DNA of 64,000 nucleotides from Streptomyces dengpaensis (GTDB taxonomy: Bacteria; Actinomycetota; Actinomycetes; Streptomycetales; Streptomycetaceae). The notes beneath the pieces were generated by a model. The model was not told the DNA's origin. It searched no databases and saw only the letters and a list, made by a program, of their open reading frames with translations. Positions 7,981-15,294 of this stretch are shown here, piece by piece. The translations under genes were made by a program, and so were the position numbers. The stretch covers positions 1,178,001-1,242,000 of the forward strand of contig NZ_CP026652.1 in the NCBI RefSeq assembly GCF_002946835.1, in the 5' to 3' direction. Position 1 is the stretch's first letter. The number at the start of each line of letters is the position of its first letter.

Positions 7981-9313
7981 ACGGACCGGACCGCTCGGGG
8001 AATCGAGCGAACAGCTCGGGGAATTGGCCCAACAGCTCGGGGACGAGAAACACGCCGGACACGTGGAACTCGCGGTCATCGGACTCGGCTACGTCGGGTT
8101 GCCCCTCGCGAGGGAAGCGGCGGCGGTCGGACTGAGAGTCGCCGGGCTCGACCGTGACCCACGCGTCGTCGAGGCCCTCAATGCCGGACACTCCCATGTC
8201 GACGACGTGTCCGACGAGGACGTCCGGCGGATGCGCGCGGCGGGTTTCACGGCGTACACGGACGACGCCTGCCTGGCCCGTGCGCAGACCGTGGTCATCT
8301 GCGTGCCGACCCCGCTGAGCGAGGACGGCGGCCCCGATCTGAGCGCGGTGATCTCCGCCGCGCGAGCGGTCGCGGGCAGACTGCGGCGCGGACAGCTCGT
8401 CGTGCTGGAGTCGACCACCTATCCGGGCACCACCGACGAGGTCGTACGACCGCTGCTGGAGGAGTCGGGACTGAAGGTCGGCAAGGACGTCGCCCTGGCC
8501 TTCTCGCCGGAGCGCATCGACCCCGGCAACACCACGCACGGCCTGCGCGGCACACCCAAGGTGGTCGGCGGCTGCACTCCGTCGTGCGCGGCCCGCGCGG
8601 TCGCCTTCTACGGCAAGCTCGTCGACACCGTCGTCCAGGCGAAGGGCACCCGCGAGGCCGAAATGGCCAAGCTGCTTGAGAACACCTACCGGCACGTGAA
8701 CATCGCCCTCGTCAACGAACTGGCCATCCTGTGCCAGGAGTTGCACGTCGACGTCTGGGACGCCATCCGCTGCGCCGGAACCAAGCCCTTCGGCTTCCAG
8801 GCCTTCCGGCCGAGCGCGGGAGTGGGCGGCCACTGCATCCCGATCGATCCCAACTACCTGTCGTACAAGGTGCGTTCGATCGGGTACGAGTTCCGGTTCG
8901 TCGAACTCGCCCGGGAGATCAACGCGCACATGCCCGAGTACGTCGTCCGGCGCGCCCAGGATCTGCTCAACCACCAGGGTCGCGCACTGCACGGCTCCCG
9001 GGTGCTGCTCCTCGGCGTCACCTACAAGCCGGACGTCGCCGACATGCGCGAGTCGCCGGCGGCGCCGGTCGCCCGGCTGCTGCGGGCCCGGGAGGCGGAG
9101 ATCGCCTTCCACGACCCGTACGTCCCGCTGTGGTCGGTCGACGGTGTGACCGTCCCCCGCGTCGGCGATCCGGCGGCGGCCGTGCGCGAGCACGACCTGA
9201 CGATCCTGCTCCAGGACCACTCCGCGTACGACCTCCCGGCCCTCGCCGACGAGGCCCGCCTGCTGTTCGACACCCGAGGGCGGATCTTCCGGCCCGGGGT
9301 CGAGGTGCTGTAG
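7970..9313 (+). CDS. wecC: UDP-N-acetyl-D-mannosamine/nucleotide-sugar 6-dehydrogenase
   Basis: Predicted 447-aa NAD-dependent dehydrogenase that oxidises C6 of UDP-ManNAc (or a related UDP-sugar) to the uronic acid. The NAD loop is VIGLGYVGLPLAREA; downstream are VICVPTPL, ESTTYPGTTDEVV, FSPERIDPGN, KLLENTYRHVNIALVNELA and the active-site Cys in GVGGHCIPIDPNYLSY. The first about 32 residues before VELAVIGLGYVG are a non-conserved Gln/Glu/Leu-rich extension with a repeated QLGE unit, so a start at the GTG of HVELAVIG is an alternative. I keep the ATG at 7970 for its GGAGTGA box. Context with wecB favours the ManNAc substrate. Confidence 0.88.
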   Translation: MQVERTGPLGESSEQLGELAQQLGDEKHAGHVELAVIGLGYVGLPLAREAAAVGLRVAGLDRDPRVVEALNAGHSHVDDVSDEDVRRMRAAGFTAYTDDACLARAQTVVICVPTPLSEDGGPDLSAVISAARAVAGRLRRGQLVVLESTTYPGTTDEVVRPLLEESGLKVGKDVALAFSPERIDPGNTTHGLRGTPKVVGGCTPSCAARAVAFYGKLVDTVVQAKGTREAEMAKLLENTYRHVNIALVNELAILCQELHVDVWDAIRCAGTKPFGFQAFRPSAGVGGHCIPIDPNYLSYKVRSIGYEFRFVELAREINAHMPEYVVRRAQDLLNHQGRALHGSRVLLLGVTYKPDVADMRESPAAPVARLLRAREAEIAFHDPYVPLWSVDGVTVPRVGDPAAAVREHDLTILLQDHSAYDLPALADEARLLFDTRGRIFRPGVEVL

Positions 9314-9406
9314 GCGACTGCCCATACCTCGCGTGGGCGACTCCGCTCGCCCCACTTGGACAACGCGGCAACTCCCTTCCCTCGCGCGCGATCGAAAGGC
9401 GCTCCG

Positions 9407-10576
9407 ATGCGGATACTCGTCGTCACCGTCGTCCATCACCCGGAGGACGCGCGCATCCTGCACCGGCAGATCGCCTCCCTGCGGGAGCGCGGCCACCGGA
9501 TCGTGTACGCGGCCCCGTTCACGGCCCGTCAGGTGCTGCCGCGCCCGGACCTCGAAGGCGTGGACCTCCCCCGGGCCGCGGGACGTGACCGCCGCGCCGC
9601 GGTACGCGCGGCGCGCGAGCTGCTGGCCGTGCGCGGGCACGAGGCCGACGTCGTCCTGCTCCACGACCCGGAGCTGCTGCTGACCCTGCCCGGCACGCTG
9701 CGCCGCTGGCGGCGGTCGGGAACCGCCCCGGTGGTCGTGTGGGACGTACACGAGGACACGGCGGCGGCGCTCACCATGAGGCGCTGGGTGCCGCGGGCCC
9801 TGCGACCGCCGCTCCGGCTGGGCGTGCGGGCGGCCGAGCGGTGGGCGGAACGCCATCTGCGTCTGCTGCTCGCCGAGGACGCCTACCAGGAGCGCTTCCG
9901 GCGCACTCACCCCGTGGTGCCCAACCTCGCGACCGCCCCGCCGGATCACCCCGAACCGCCCGGCAGCGAGCGGGTCGTCTACGTGGGCCAGCTGTCACGG
10001 GCGCGCGGCGCGCTCGACCTCATCGAGACGGCGCGGCTGCTCGGCCCCGCCCATCACGTCGAGGTGGTCGGCGCGGCGGACCCGGACGTACGGGACGCCC
10101 TGACGGCGGCGGACCGGGACGGCATACTGCGCTGGCACGGCTTCCTGCCCAACGACCGTGCGCTCGCCCTGCTCTCCGGCGCTCTGGCCGGCCTCTCCCT
10201 TCTCCACGACCAGCCCAACTACCGCCACTCGCGCCCGACCAAGGTCGTCGAGTACATGGCCTACGGCGTGCCCGTCGTCACCACGCCCACCCCACTCGCG
10301 GCCGAACTGGTCGAGCGGCACGGCTGCGGACTCGTCGTCCCGTACGAGGACCCGTCGGCGGCGGCGGAGGCCGTACGCCGTCTGAGCGCCGACGCGGTAC
10401 TGCGGCTGCGGGCGGCCCAGAGCGGACGGGACGCGGCCCTCGCCGAACTGAACTGGCCCGACCGGGCAGCCGAGTTCGCGGAGTGGCTGGAGACCTGGGC
10501 GAAGGAGACGGCCGCCGCCAAGGGCCCTGGAACTCGTCGCTCCGCGGTCCCGGATGACACGGCGGGCCAGTCGTAG
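9407..10576 (+). CDS. GT4 family glycosyltransferase
   Basis: Predicted 389-aa cytoplasmic glycosyltransferase. The N-domain starts with RILVVTVVHHPEDARILHRQ, typical of GT4 enzymes that recognise a lipid-linked acceptor. The C-domain has VVYVGQLSRARGALDLIETA, HGFLPNDRALALLSGALAGL and KVVEYMAYGVPVVTTPTPL. The ATG at 9407 has a GAAAGG box. An in-frame ATG at 9356 would add 17 residues with no family match. It follows wecC by 93 bases on the same strand and is probably co-transcribed. Confidence 0.88.
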   Translation: MRILVVTVVHHPEDARILHRQIASLRERGHRIVYAAPFTARQVLPRPDLEGVDLPRAAGRDRRAAVRAARELLAVRGHEADVVLLHDPELLLTLPGTLRRWRRSGTAPVVVWDVHEDTAAALTMRRWVPRALRPPLRLGVRAAERWAERHLRLLLAEDAYQERFRRTHPVVPNLATAPPDHPEPPGSERVVYVGQLSRARGALDLIETARLLGPAHHVEVVGAADPDVRDALTAADRDGILRWHGFLPNDRALALLSGALAGLSLLHDQPNYRHSRPTKVVEYMAYGVPVVTTPTPLAAELVERHGCGLVVPYEDPSAAAEAVRRLSADAVLRLRAAQSGRDAALAELNWPDRAAEFAEWLETWAKETAAAKGPGTRRSAVPDDTAGQS

Positions 10577-10790
10577 AGGCCATTCAGCCGGTACAGCCGG
10601 GCCGCCTCGGGGGACAGCAGGCGGTACGAGTCCTCGGCCGCGGCGCGCACCGGATCGCTGTCGGGCACCGCCGGCACCTCCGGGGAGGGTGCGGAGAGAC
10701 GGGGCGCCGCGGCCCGGAGGGCGTACGGCGAGCCGCCGCACCGCTCCTCCGCATTGACGACCGCGAGCGTCCCCGCCCGGGGCTGCGCGC
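10574..10790 (-). pseudogene. Remnant of an NB-ARC/TPR (AfsR-like) regulator
   Basis: One reading frame on the minus strand gives CGGSPYALRAAAPRLSA, then EDSYRLLSPEAARLYRLNGL. In intact actinobacterial NB-ARC regulators the equivalents are the CGGLPLALR motif and the start of the next helical domain (SY..L.PEAARLYRLLGLHPG). Both ends are missing and the left end runs into the glycosyltransferase 3' end, so only about 70 codons survive. The family assignment rests on these two short matches. Confidence 0.4.
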
Positions 10791-10815
10791 GCCGACAGCG
10801 AAGGGCGAAGGGTGG

Positions 10816-11256
10816 TCAGCGTCCGCGGGGAATGCCGTACGCCCGCTCCACATGGAGCCGGAGCACGAGGCGGCGGTCGCGGACCATGGCGGCGCGGTAG
10901 TCGTCCCAGTCGGGGTGCTCCCCGAGGACGTCCCGGTAGACCCGGATAAGTTCCTCGACGGTCTCGTCGTGCGGGTCCGCGGCGACGGGCGTCAGCTCGG
11001 CCGTGCCCTCGGCGACCGTGTACGCCCAGCGGTCCTCGCTCGTCACGTGGTACGAGGCTCGCGGGTCCCGGCGCAGGTTGCGGGTCTTGGCGCGGTCGTC
11101 CGTGAGTGAGACCCGGACGATCCGCTCGTCGGGGTAGTAGGCGTGGCTGACGTTCGACAGCTGGGGCCGCCCGTCCTTCTTGAGGGTGACGAGCACCCCG
11201 CCCTTGTACTCGGAGAGCAGCTTGAGCAGTGCGTCCTGCGTCGCGTCCTGAGTCAT
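10816..11256 (-). CDS. PPOX-class F420/FMN-dependent oxidoreductase
   Basis: Predicted 146-aa split-barrel flavoprotein. Visible family features are YKGGVLVTLKKDGRPQLSNV (strands 1-2), VRVSLTDDRAKTRNLRRDPR (cofactor phosphate binding) and a C-terminal helix HPDWDDYRAAMVRDRRLVL, as in actinobacterial TIGR03618-type F420-binding enzymes. The physiological substrate cannot be read from sequence. The start ATG at 11256 lies after CAGGGG; an in-frame ATG seven codons upstream is the alternative. The gene is divergent from the tetR gene, with a repeat-rich spacer between them. Confidence 0.85.
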   Translation of the reverse strand: MTQDATQDALLKLLSEYKGGVLVTLKKDGRPQLSNVSHAYYPDERIVRVSLTDDRAKTRNLRRDPRASYHVTSEDRWAYTVAEGTAELTPVAADPHDETVEELIRVYRDVLGEHPDWDDYRAAMVRDRRLVLRLHVERAYGIPRGR

Positions 11257-11276
11257 ATATCGATCAACCCCTGGCA

Positions 11277-11380
11277 TGAGACCGCCATTCCCGCGCCACT
11301 CCCGACCGTCCCGGAGCCATTCCCGCCCCTCCCTCCGGAGCCATTCCCAGGCCCTCCCTCCGGAGGCATTCCCAGGCCCC
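11277..11380. repeat. Degenerate tandem repeat in the PPOX/tetR spacer
   Basis: The spacer contains repeated GGAGCCATTCCC / CCTCCCTCCGGAG units of roughly 25 bases, at least three copies, each slightly diverged. No coding function is apparent. Confidence 0.6.
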
Positions 11381-11388
11381 CCGTCGAG

Positions 11389-11425
11389 TAGACACTGTCT
11401 ACCCCACACTGGTAGACAGTGTCTA
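11389..11425. promoter_or_regulatory. Perfect inverted repeat overlapping the tetR start: likely TetR operator
   Basis: TAGACACTGTCTACC (11389-11403) and GGTAGACAGTGTCTA (11411-11425) are a perfect 15-bp inverted repeat with a 7-base gap. Each arm is itself nearly palindromic. The right arm ends on the A of the ATG at 11425, so a repressor bound here would cover the 5' end of the tetR gene. Autoregulation is inferred from geometry. Confidence 0.8.
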
Positions 11426-12009
11426 TGAGCGCATCGGAGACGGAGACGGGACTGCGGGCCCGGCTGATCGAAGCCGGCGTCGACCTGGTGACCAAGGAGG
11501 GTGCGCAGGCCCTGACCCTGCGGGAGATCGCCCGGCGCGCGGGCGTCTCCCACGGAGCGCCGCGCCGCTACTTCCCGACGCACCTGGAGCTGCTGTCGGC
11601 CATCGCGCGCCGGGGATTCACCGACCTGGGGGCCCGGGCGACGCAGGCAGTCGGTGAGAGCGAGGCCGGCCCCCGCGCCCAACTCGCCACGCTCGCGAGG
11701 GTCTACATGGACTTCGCCCTGACCAACCGCGGGATGTACGAGCTGATGTTCCGTCATGATCTGCTGGAGAGCAATCGGCTGGGTCTTCGAGAGACGAGCC
11801 TGCCGCTGTTCGGCGCGCTCGTGGACCTGGTGGGCCGGGTGCGGCCCGAGGCCGAGGCCCCGGTCGTCGCGGGTGCCCTGTGGGCCAACCTGCACGGGAT
11901 CGCCCAGCTGTGGAGCTGGGGCAGCCTCCAACTCACCACGGGCACCGACGACTTCGTACCCCTGCTGCATGCCGCGCTGGGCGCGCACCTCGGGCCGGAG
12001 GAGCGGTGA
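11419..12009 (+). CDS. TetR/AcrR family transcriptional regulator
   Basis: Predicted 194-196-aa repressor. The N-terminal helix-turn-helix is ALTLREIARRAGVSHGAPRR followed by YFPTHLELLSAIA. The C-terminal ligand domain (MYELMFRHDL, VAGALWANLHGIAQLW) matches the WHG-type TetR subclass. The start is GTG 11419 or ATG 11425. Both lie within the inverted repeat, so the message is probably leaderless or nearly so. The downstream MFS gene starts by a GTGA overlap but is broken, so the usual repressor-exporter pair no longer works. Confidence 0.9.
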   Translation: MSMSASETETGLRARLIEAGVDLVTKEGAQALTLREIARRAGVSHGAPRRYFPTHLELLSAIARRGFTDLGARATQAVGESEAGPRAQLATLARVYMDFALTNRGMYELMFRHDLLESNRLGLRETSLPLFGALVDLVGRVRPEAEAPVVAGALWANLHGIAQLWSWGSLQLTTGTDDFVPLLHAALGAHLGPEER

Positions 12010-12503
12010 ACCCGCCCGCCTCACCGCTCCACCGTCGCCTCACGCTCACGAGCAGCGTCCTGGGCTTCGGCGCGACGTCGGCGGGGATCGGCTGGCGCCC
12101 GGCATCGGCTGGGTGATCGGGCTGTGGGTCGCGCAGGGCGTGTTCGGCGCCCTGCTGCAACCGGCCACGCTCGGGATGCTGCGCGCCGCGTACCCTCCGG
12201 ACCGGCTCGGGATGCCCATCGCGCTGCCTACGAGCGCCATCGGTCTCGCGGCCGCCGCCGGGCGGCGTGGCGGGCGGGCTTCAGCAGACGGCCTTGAATG
12301 CCGGGACCACGCTCGAGGTCGCGGTGGCGGCCACGCTGATGAGCCTCACGACCGGTGTCGCGGCGGGTCCCCCGTTGACCGCGCTCGCGGCGGTCTCGGC
12401 GGTCGGTGTGCTGCTCGCCCTGAAGCTTCCAGGCCGCACACATATCCGGACCGCCAGCCTGGTTCCCCCGGAGGACGCCGCACGCGCCGGTACGAGACCA
12501 TGA
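12006..12503 (+). pseudogene. Degenerate MFS transporter
   Basis: Three pieces of a major facilitator protein appear in different frames. The N-terminus begins by GTGA overlap with tetR and hits a stop near 12115. A middle piece reads WVIGLWVAQGVFGALLQPAT and PPDRLGMPIALPTSAIGLAA (TM3-4 region of drug exporters). A C-terminal piece reads GGLQQTALNAGTTLEVAVAA. An intact transporter would need about 1.4 kb; here about 0.5 kb remains, so there are large internal deletions plus frameshifts. Confidence 0.85.
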
Positions 12504-12534
12504 AAGGATCAGAGCCGCAGCCCGGAGGAGAGTC

Positions 12535-13761
12535 ATGGGTCACCTGCGACAGGAGGTCGAGCCGCGCGAGGCCGGGCTCGATCCGGCGGCGCTGGCCCGC
12601 CTCGACCAGCACTTCGCCCGCCTGGTCGACGACGGCCGGCTGCCCGGCTACCTGGTCTCCGTCTCCCGGCACGGCCGCGTCGCGCACCTCACGACGTACG
12701 GCTGTCGCGACCGCGCGGCCCAACTCCCGGTCGAAACCGACACCTTGTGGCGGATCTACTCGATGACCAAGCCGGTCACGTCGGTCGCCGCGCTGATCCT
12801 CCTCGAAGAGGGCCACGTCCAACTCGACGACCCCGTGGCCGACTTCCTGCCCGCCTTCGCCGACCCACGGGTGTACGTGAGCGGCTCCGGCCCCGACACG
12901 AAGACCCGCCCGGCGGAACACCCCATCCTGATCCGCCATCTGCTGACCCACACCGCGGGCCTGACCTTCGGCTTCTACTACGCCCACCCCGTCGACGCGC
13001 TCTACCGGGACGCCGGTCTGGAGTCGTCGGTGCCGCCGGGCGCGAACCTGGCCGAGACCGTCGACGTATACGCCAGGATGCCACTCCAGTTCGAGGCGGG
13101 CACCCAGTGGAACTACTCGGTCGCCACCAATGTCCTCGGCCGTGTCATCGAGGTGGTGTCCGGCCGGGACCTCGACGACTTCCTCGCCGAGCGGGTCTTC
13201 GGCCCGCTCGGGATGGCGGACGCCGGGTTCCGCGTCAGCGACGAACAGGCCGGGCGGCTCGCGGAGCTCTACGGAGAGGACGACGAGGGCGGGATCACTC
13301 CGATCGCCGGGCTGCCGCTGCACGGCCGCCCCCGTTTCCTGTCCGGCAGCGGCGGCATGGTGGCCACCGCCCACGACTACCACCGTTTCATGGAGCTGCT
13401 CCGCCGCCGCGGCGAACTCGACGGAACCCGGCTGCTGCGCCCCGAGACCGTGGACCTGATGGTCACCAACCATCTCCCCGGCAACGCCGACCGCCGTACC
13501 TTCGGCAGCCCCGTCCACCAGGAGCCGGGCAACGCGGGCCTCGGCTTCGGCCTCGGCGTCTCCGTCGTGGTGGACCCGGACGTCACCGCGTCCCCTTCGA
13601 GCCTGGGCGCGTTCGGCTGGAGCGGAGTCGCGACCACGACGTTCTGGGTCGACCCGCACCACGACATGACCGTGCAGTTCCTGACCCAGCTCCGCCCCAG
13701 GACGTCCAGCTCGGTCTTTCCCGAGCTCAAGCGGCTCGTGCACGAGGCGGTGCTGGACTGA
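12535..13761 (+). CDS. Serine hydrolase of the beta-lactamase/esterase (class C-like) family
   Basis: Predicted 408-aa penicillin-binding-fold hydrolase. The SxxK nucleophile motif is in WRIYSMTKPVTSVAALIL (about residue 80), the YxN-like motif is QWNYSVATNVLGRVIE, and the C-terminal FxLGxxV-type region GLGFGLGVSVVVDP is present. There is no signal peptide, which favours a cytoplasmic esterase or peptidase over a resistance lactamase. The ATG at 12535 is preceded by GGAGGAG. Its 3' end lies 6 bases from the convergent ribA-type gene, leaving no room for a separate terminator. Confidence 0.9.
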   Translation: MGHLRQEVEPREAGLDPAALARLDQHFARLVDDGRLPGYLVSVSRHGRVAHLTTYGCRDRAAQLPVETDTLWRIYSMTKPVTSVAALILLEEGHVQLDDPVADFLPAFADPRVYVSGSGPDTKTRPAEHPILIRHLLTHTAGLTFGFYYAHPVDALYRDAGLESSVPPGANLAETVDVYARMPLQFEAGTQWNYSVATNVLGRVIEVVSGRDLDDFLAERVFGPLGMADAGFRVSDEQAGRLAELYGEDDEGGITPIAGLPLHGRPRFLSGSGGMVATAHDYHRFMELLRRRGELDGTRLLRPETVDLMVTNHLPGNADRRTFGSPVHQEPGNAGLGFGLGVSVVVDPDVTASPSSLGAFGWSGVATTTFWVDPHHDMTVQFLTQLRPRTSSSVFPELKRLVHEAVLD

Positions 13762-13767
13762 TCGCCG

Positions 13768-14442
13768 TCACCCGGCCCTGATCGCGCCGAGGTGGTCGTC
13801 CAGGTGGGGGAGGTAGTGGTCGAGGCGCTCCCGCTTGGTCAGCAGGTAGGGCAGGTTCTCCTCGCACGGCGGTATCAGCAGCGGCACCTGCTCGGCGACC
13901 TTGATGCCGTGGCGCAGCAGGGACTCCCGCTTGCGCGGGTTGTTCGACAGCAGACGTACGGACCGTACGTCGAGGTCGTGCAGGATCTCCGCCGCCACCC
14001 GGTAGTCGCGGGCGTCCACCGGGAGGCCCTGGGCGAGGTTCGCCTCGACGGTGTCCATACCCTCGGCCTGGAGCTTCATCGCGCGCAGCTTGGCGAGCAG
14101 GCCGATCCCGCGGCCCTCGTGGCCCCGGAGGTAGACGAGGATGCCGCGCCCCTCGGCCACGATGGCGCGCAGCGCGGCGGTGAGCTGGGGGCCGCACTCG
14201 CAGTGCGTGGATCCGAAGGCGTCCCCGGTCAGGCACTCCGAATGGAGCCGGGCGAGCACGTCTCCTTCGCCCAGGGTGTCCAAGTCCCCGTACACGAGGG
14301 CCACTTGTTCCTCGCCCCGATCGTGGTCGAGGTAGCCGACGGCGTGGAAATCGCCGTAGACGGTGGGCAAGGGGGCAATCACGGCTCGTTCGACACCTTT
14401 GGGGTGGGCATTCCCGCCGAGTACGCCAACGTTTTCTGTCAT
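13768..14442 (-). CDS. ribA: GTP cyclohydrolase II homologue, probable FAPy-forming type
   Basis: Predicted 224-aa enzyme. The zinc Cys triad is in HSECLTGDAFGSTHCECG (Cys70, Cys81, Cys83), the catalytic loop is RGHEGRGIGLLAKLRAM and the nucleotide region is SNNPRKRESLLRHGI. Classical enzymes (E. coli Tyr105) have Tyr in KIRAYALQ; here the residue is Met122 (KLRAMKLQ). From memory of work on S. coelicolor GTP cyclohydrolase II paralogues, this Tyr-to-Met change stops deformylation, so the product is the formylamino pyrimidine FAPy. I infer the same here. The start ATG at 14442 is 39 bases from the divergent creatininase-fold gene, which could remove that formyl group. Confidence 0.9.
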   Translation of the reverse strand: MTENVGVLGGNAHPKGVERAVIAPLPTVYGDFHAVGYLDHDRGEEQVALVYGDLDTLGEGDVLARLHSECLTGDAFGSTHCECGPQLTAALRAIVAEGRGILVYLRGHEGRGIGLLAKLRAMKLQAEGMDTVEANLAQGLPVDARDYRVAAEILHDLDVRSVRLLSNNPRKRESLLRHGIKVAEQVPLLIPPCEENLPYLLTKRERLDHYLPHLDDHLGAIRAG

Positions 14443-14481
14443 GATCTGGTCCCTAAGCAGAGTCGAAAGGCCGTGAAAAAC

Positions 14482-15294
14482 ATGAGTAGTTCGGGAACGC
14501 CGTCGACGACGGTGTCCGGTCAGTTGCCGCTGGACACCACCGAGGATGTGCGAGAACGGGGGGCCGGTGTCGCCCGTCAGGTCGCCGTCCTTCCCGTCGG
14601 CAGCTTCGAACAGCACGGTCCGTTCCTTCCGCTGGCGACCGACACGCTCGTCGCGTGCGCCATCGCGCGGGAGGTCGCGGCCGCCTATCCGGTGCATCTC
14701 CTTCCTCCGGTGACGATCTCCTGCTCGCACGAGCACGCGGCCTGGCCGGGGACCGTCAGCATCTCCTCCGTCACGCTCCACGCGGTGGTACGGGACATCG
14801 CCGACTCGCTGCTCAGGTCGGGCGTCGACACCCTGGTGCTGGTCAACGGGCACGGCGGAAATTACGTCCTGGGCAACGTGGTTCAGGAGTCGGTGGGCAG
14901 CGGTACGCGTATGGCGCTTTTCCCTGCCATGGAGGACTGGGACTCGGCCCGCGAACGGGCCGGAGTACAGACCTCGTTGCTCAGCGATATGCATGCGGGA
15001 GAAATCGAGACCTCCATTCTTCTGCACGACCGTCCCGAATGCGTCAAAGCCGGTTATGAGACCTCCGATTTCGTCGCCGACGACCGACGCCATCTGCTCA
15101 CTCTCGGTATGTCGGGCTATACCGAGTCCGGTGTCATCGGCCGTCCCTCGCTGGCTTCCGCCGAGAAAGGCAAGGAACTGCTGGCGGCACTGACGGATTC
15201 CTTCGGGGCGTATTTCTCCCTGGTGACGTCCAAGACGCTGCCTGGGGAAGGGGGAACTCCCCGCGATGCGCCGGTCGTTGATCGTCCGCATTGA
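14482..15294 (+). CDS. Creatininase-family amidohydrolase, candidate FAPy deformylase
   Basis: Predicted 270-aa metal-dependent amidohydrolase. Metal ligands of the family are visible: VGSFEQHGPFLPLATD (Glu43, His45, Asp54), NGHGGN (about residue 122) and DMHAGEIETS with the second-metal Glu. Archaeal ArfB, the FAPy deformylase of riboflavin/F420 biosynthesis, belongs to this family. Since it sits beside the Met-type cyclohydrolase II, I infer that it takes the formyl group from that product. Other family members (creatinine amidohydrolase, MftE) cannot be excluded. I chose ATG 14482; GTG 14473 is too close to the AAAGG box. Its 3' end overlaps the convergent membrane-protein gene by 178 bases. 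Confidence 0.85.
   Translation: MSSSGTPSTTVSGQLPLDTTEDVRERGAGVARQVAVLPVGSFEQHGPFLPLATDTLVACAIAREVAAAYPVHLLPPVTISCSHEHAAWPGTVSISSVTLHAVVRDIADSLLRSGVDTLVLVNGHGGNYVLGNVVQESVGSGTRMALFPAMEDWDSARERAGVQTSLLSDMHAGEIETSILLHDRPECVKAGYETSDFVADDRRHLLTLGMSGYTESGVIGRPSLASAEKGKELLAALTDSFGAYFSLVTSKTLPGEGGTPRDAPVVDRPH

Noticed and set aside
9332..9353. Hairpin between wecC and the next glycosyltransferase as a terminator
   Set aside because: The stem has a bulge and no strong tail, and the genes are only 93 bases apart on one strand. Co-transcription is more likely.
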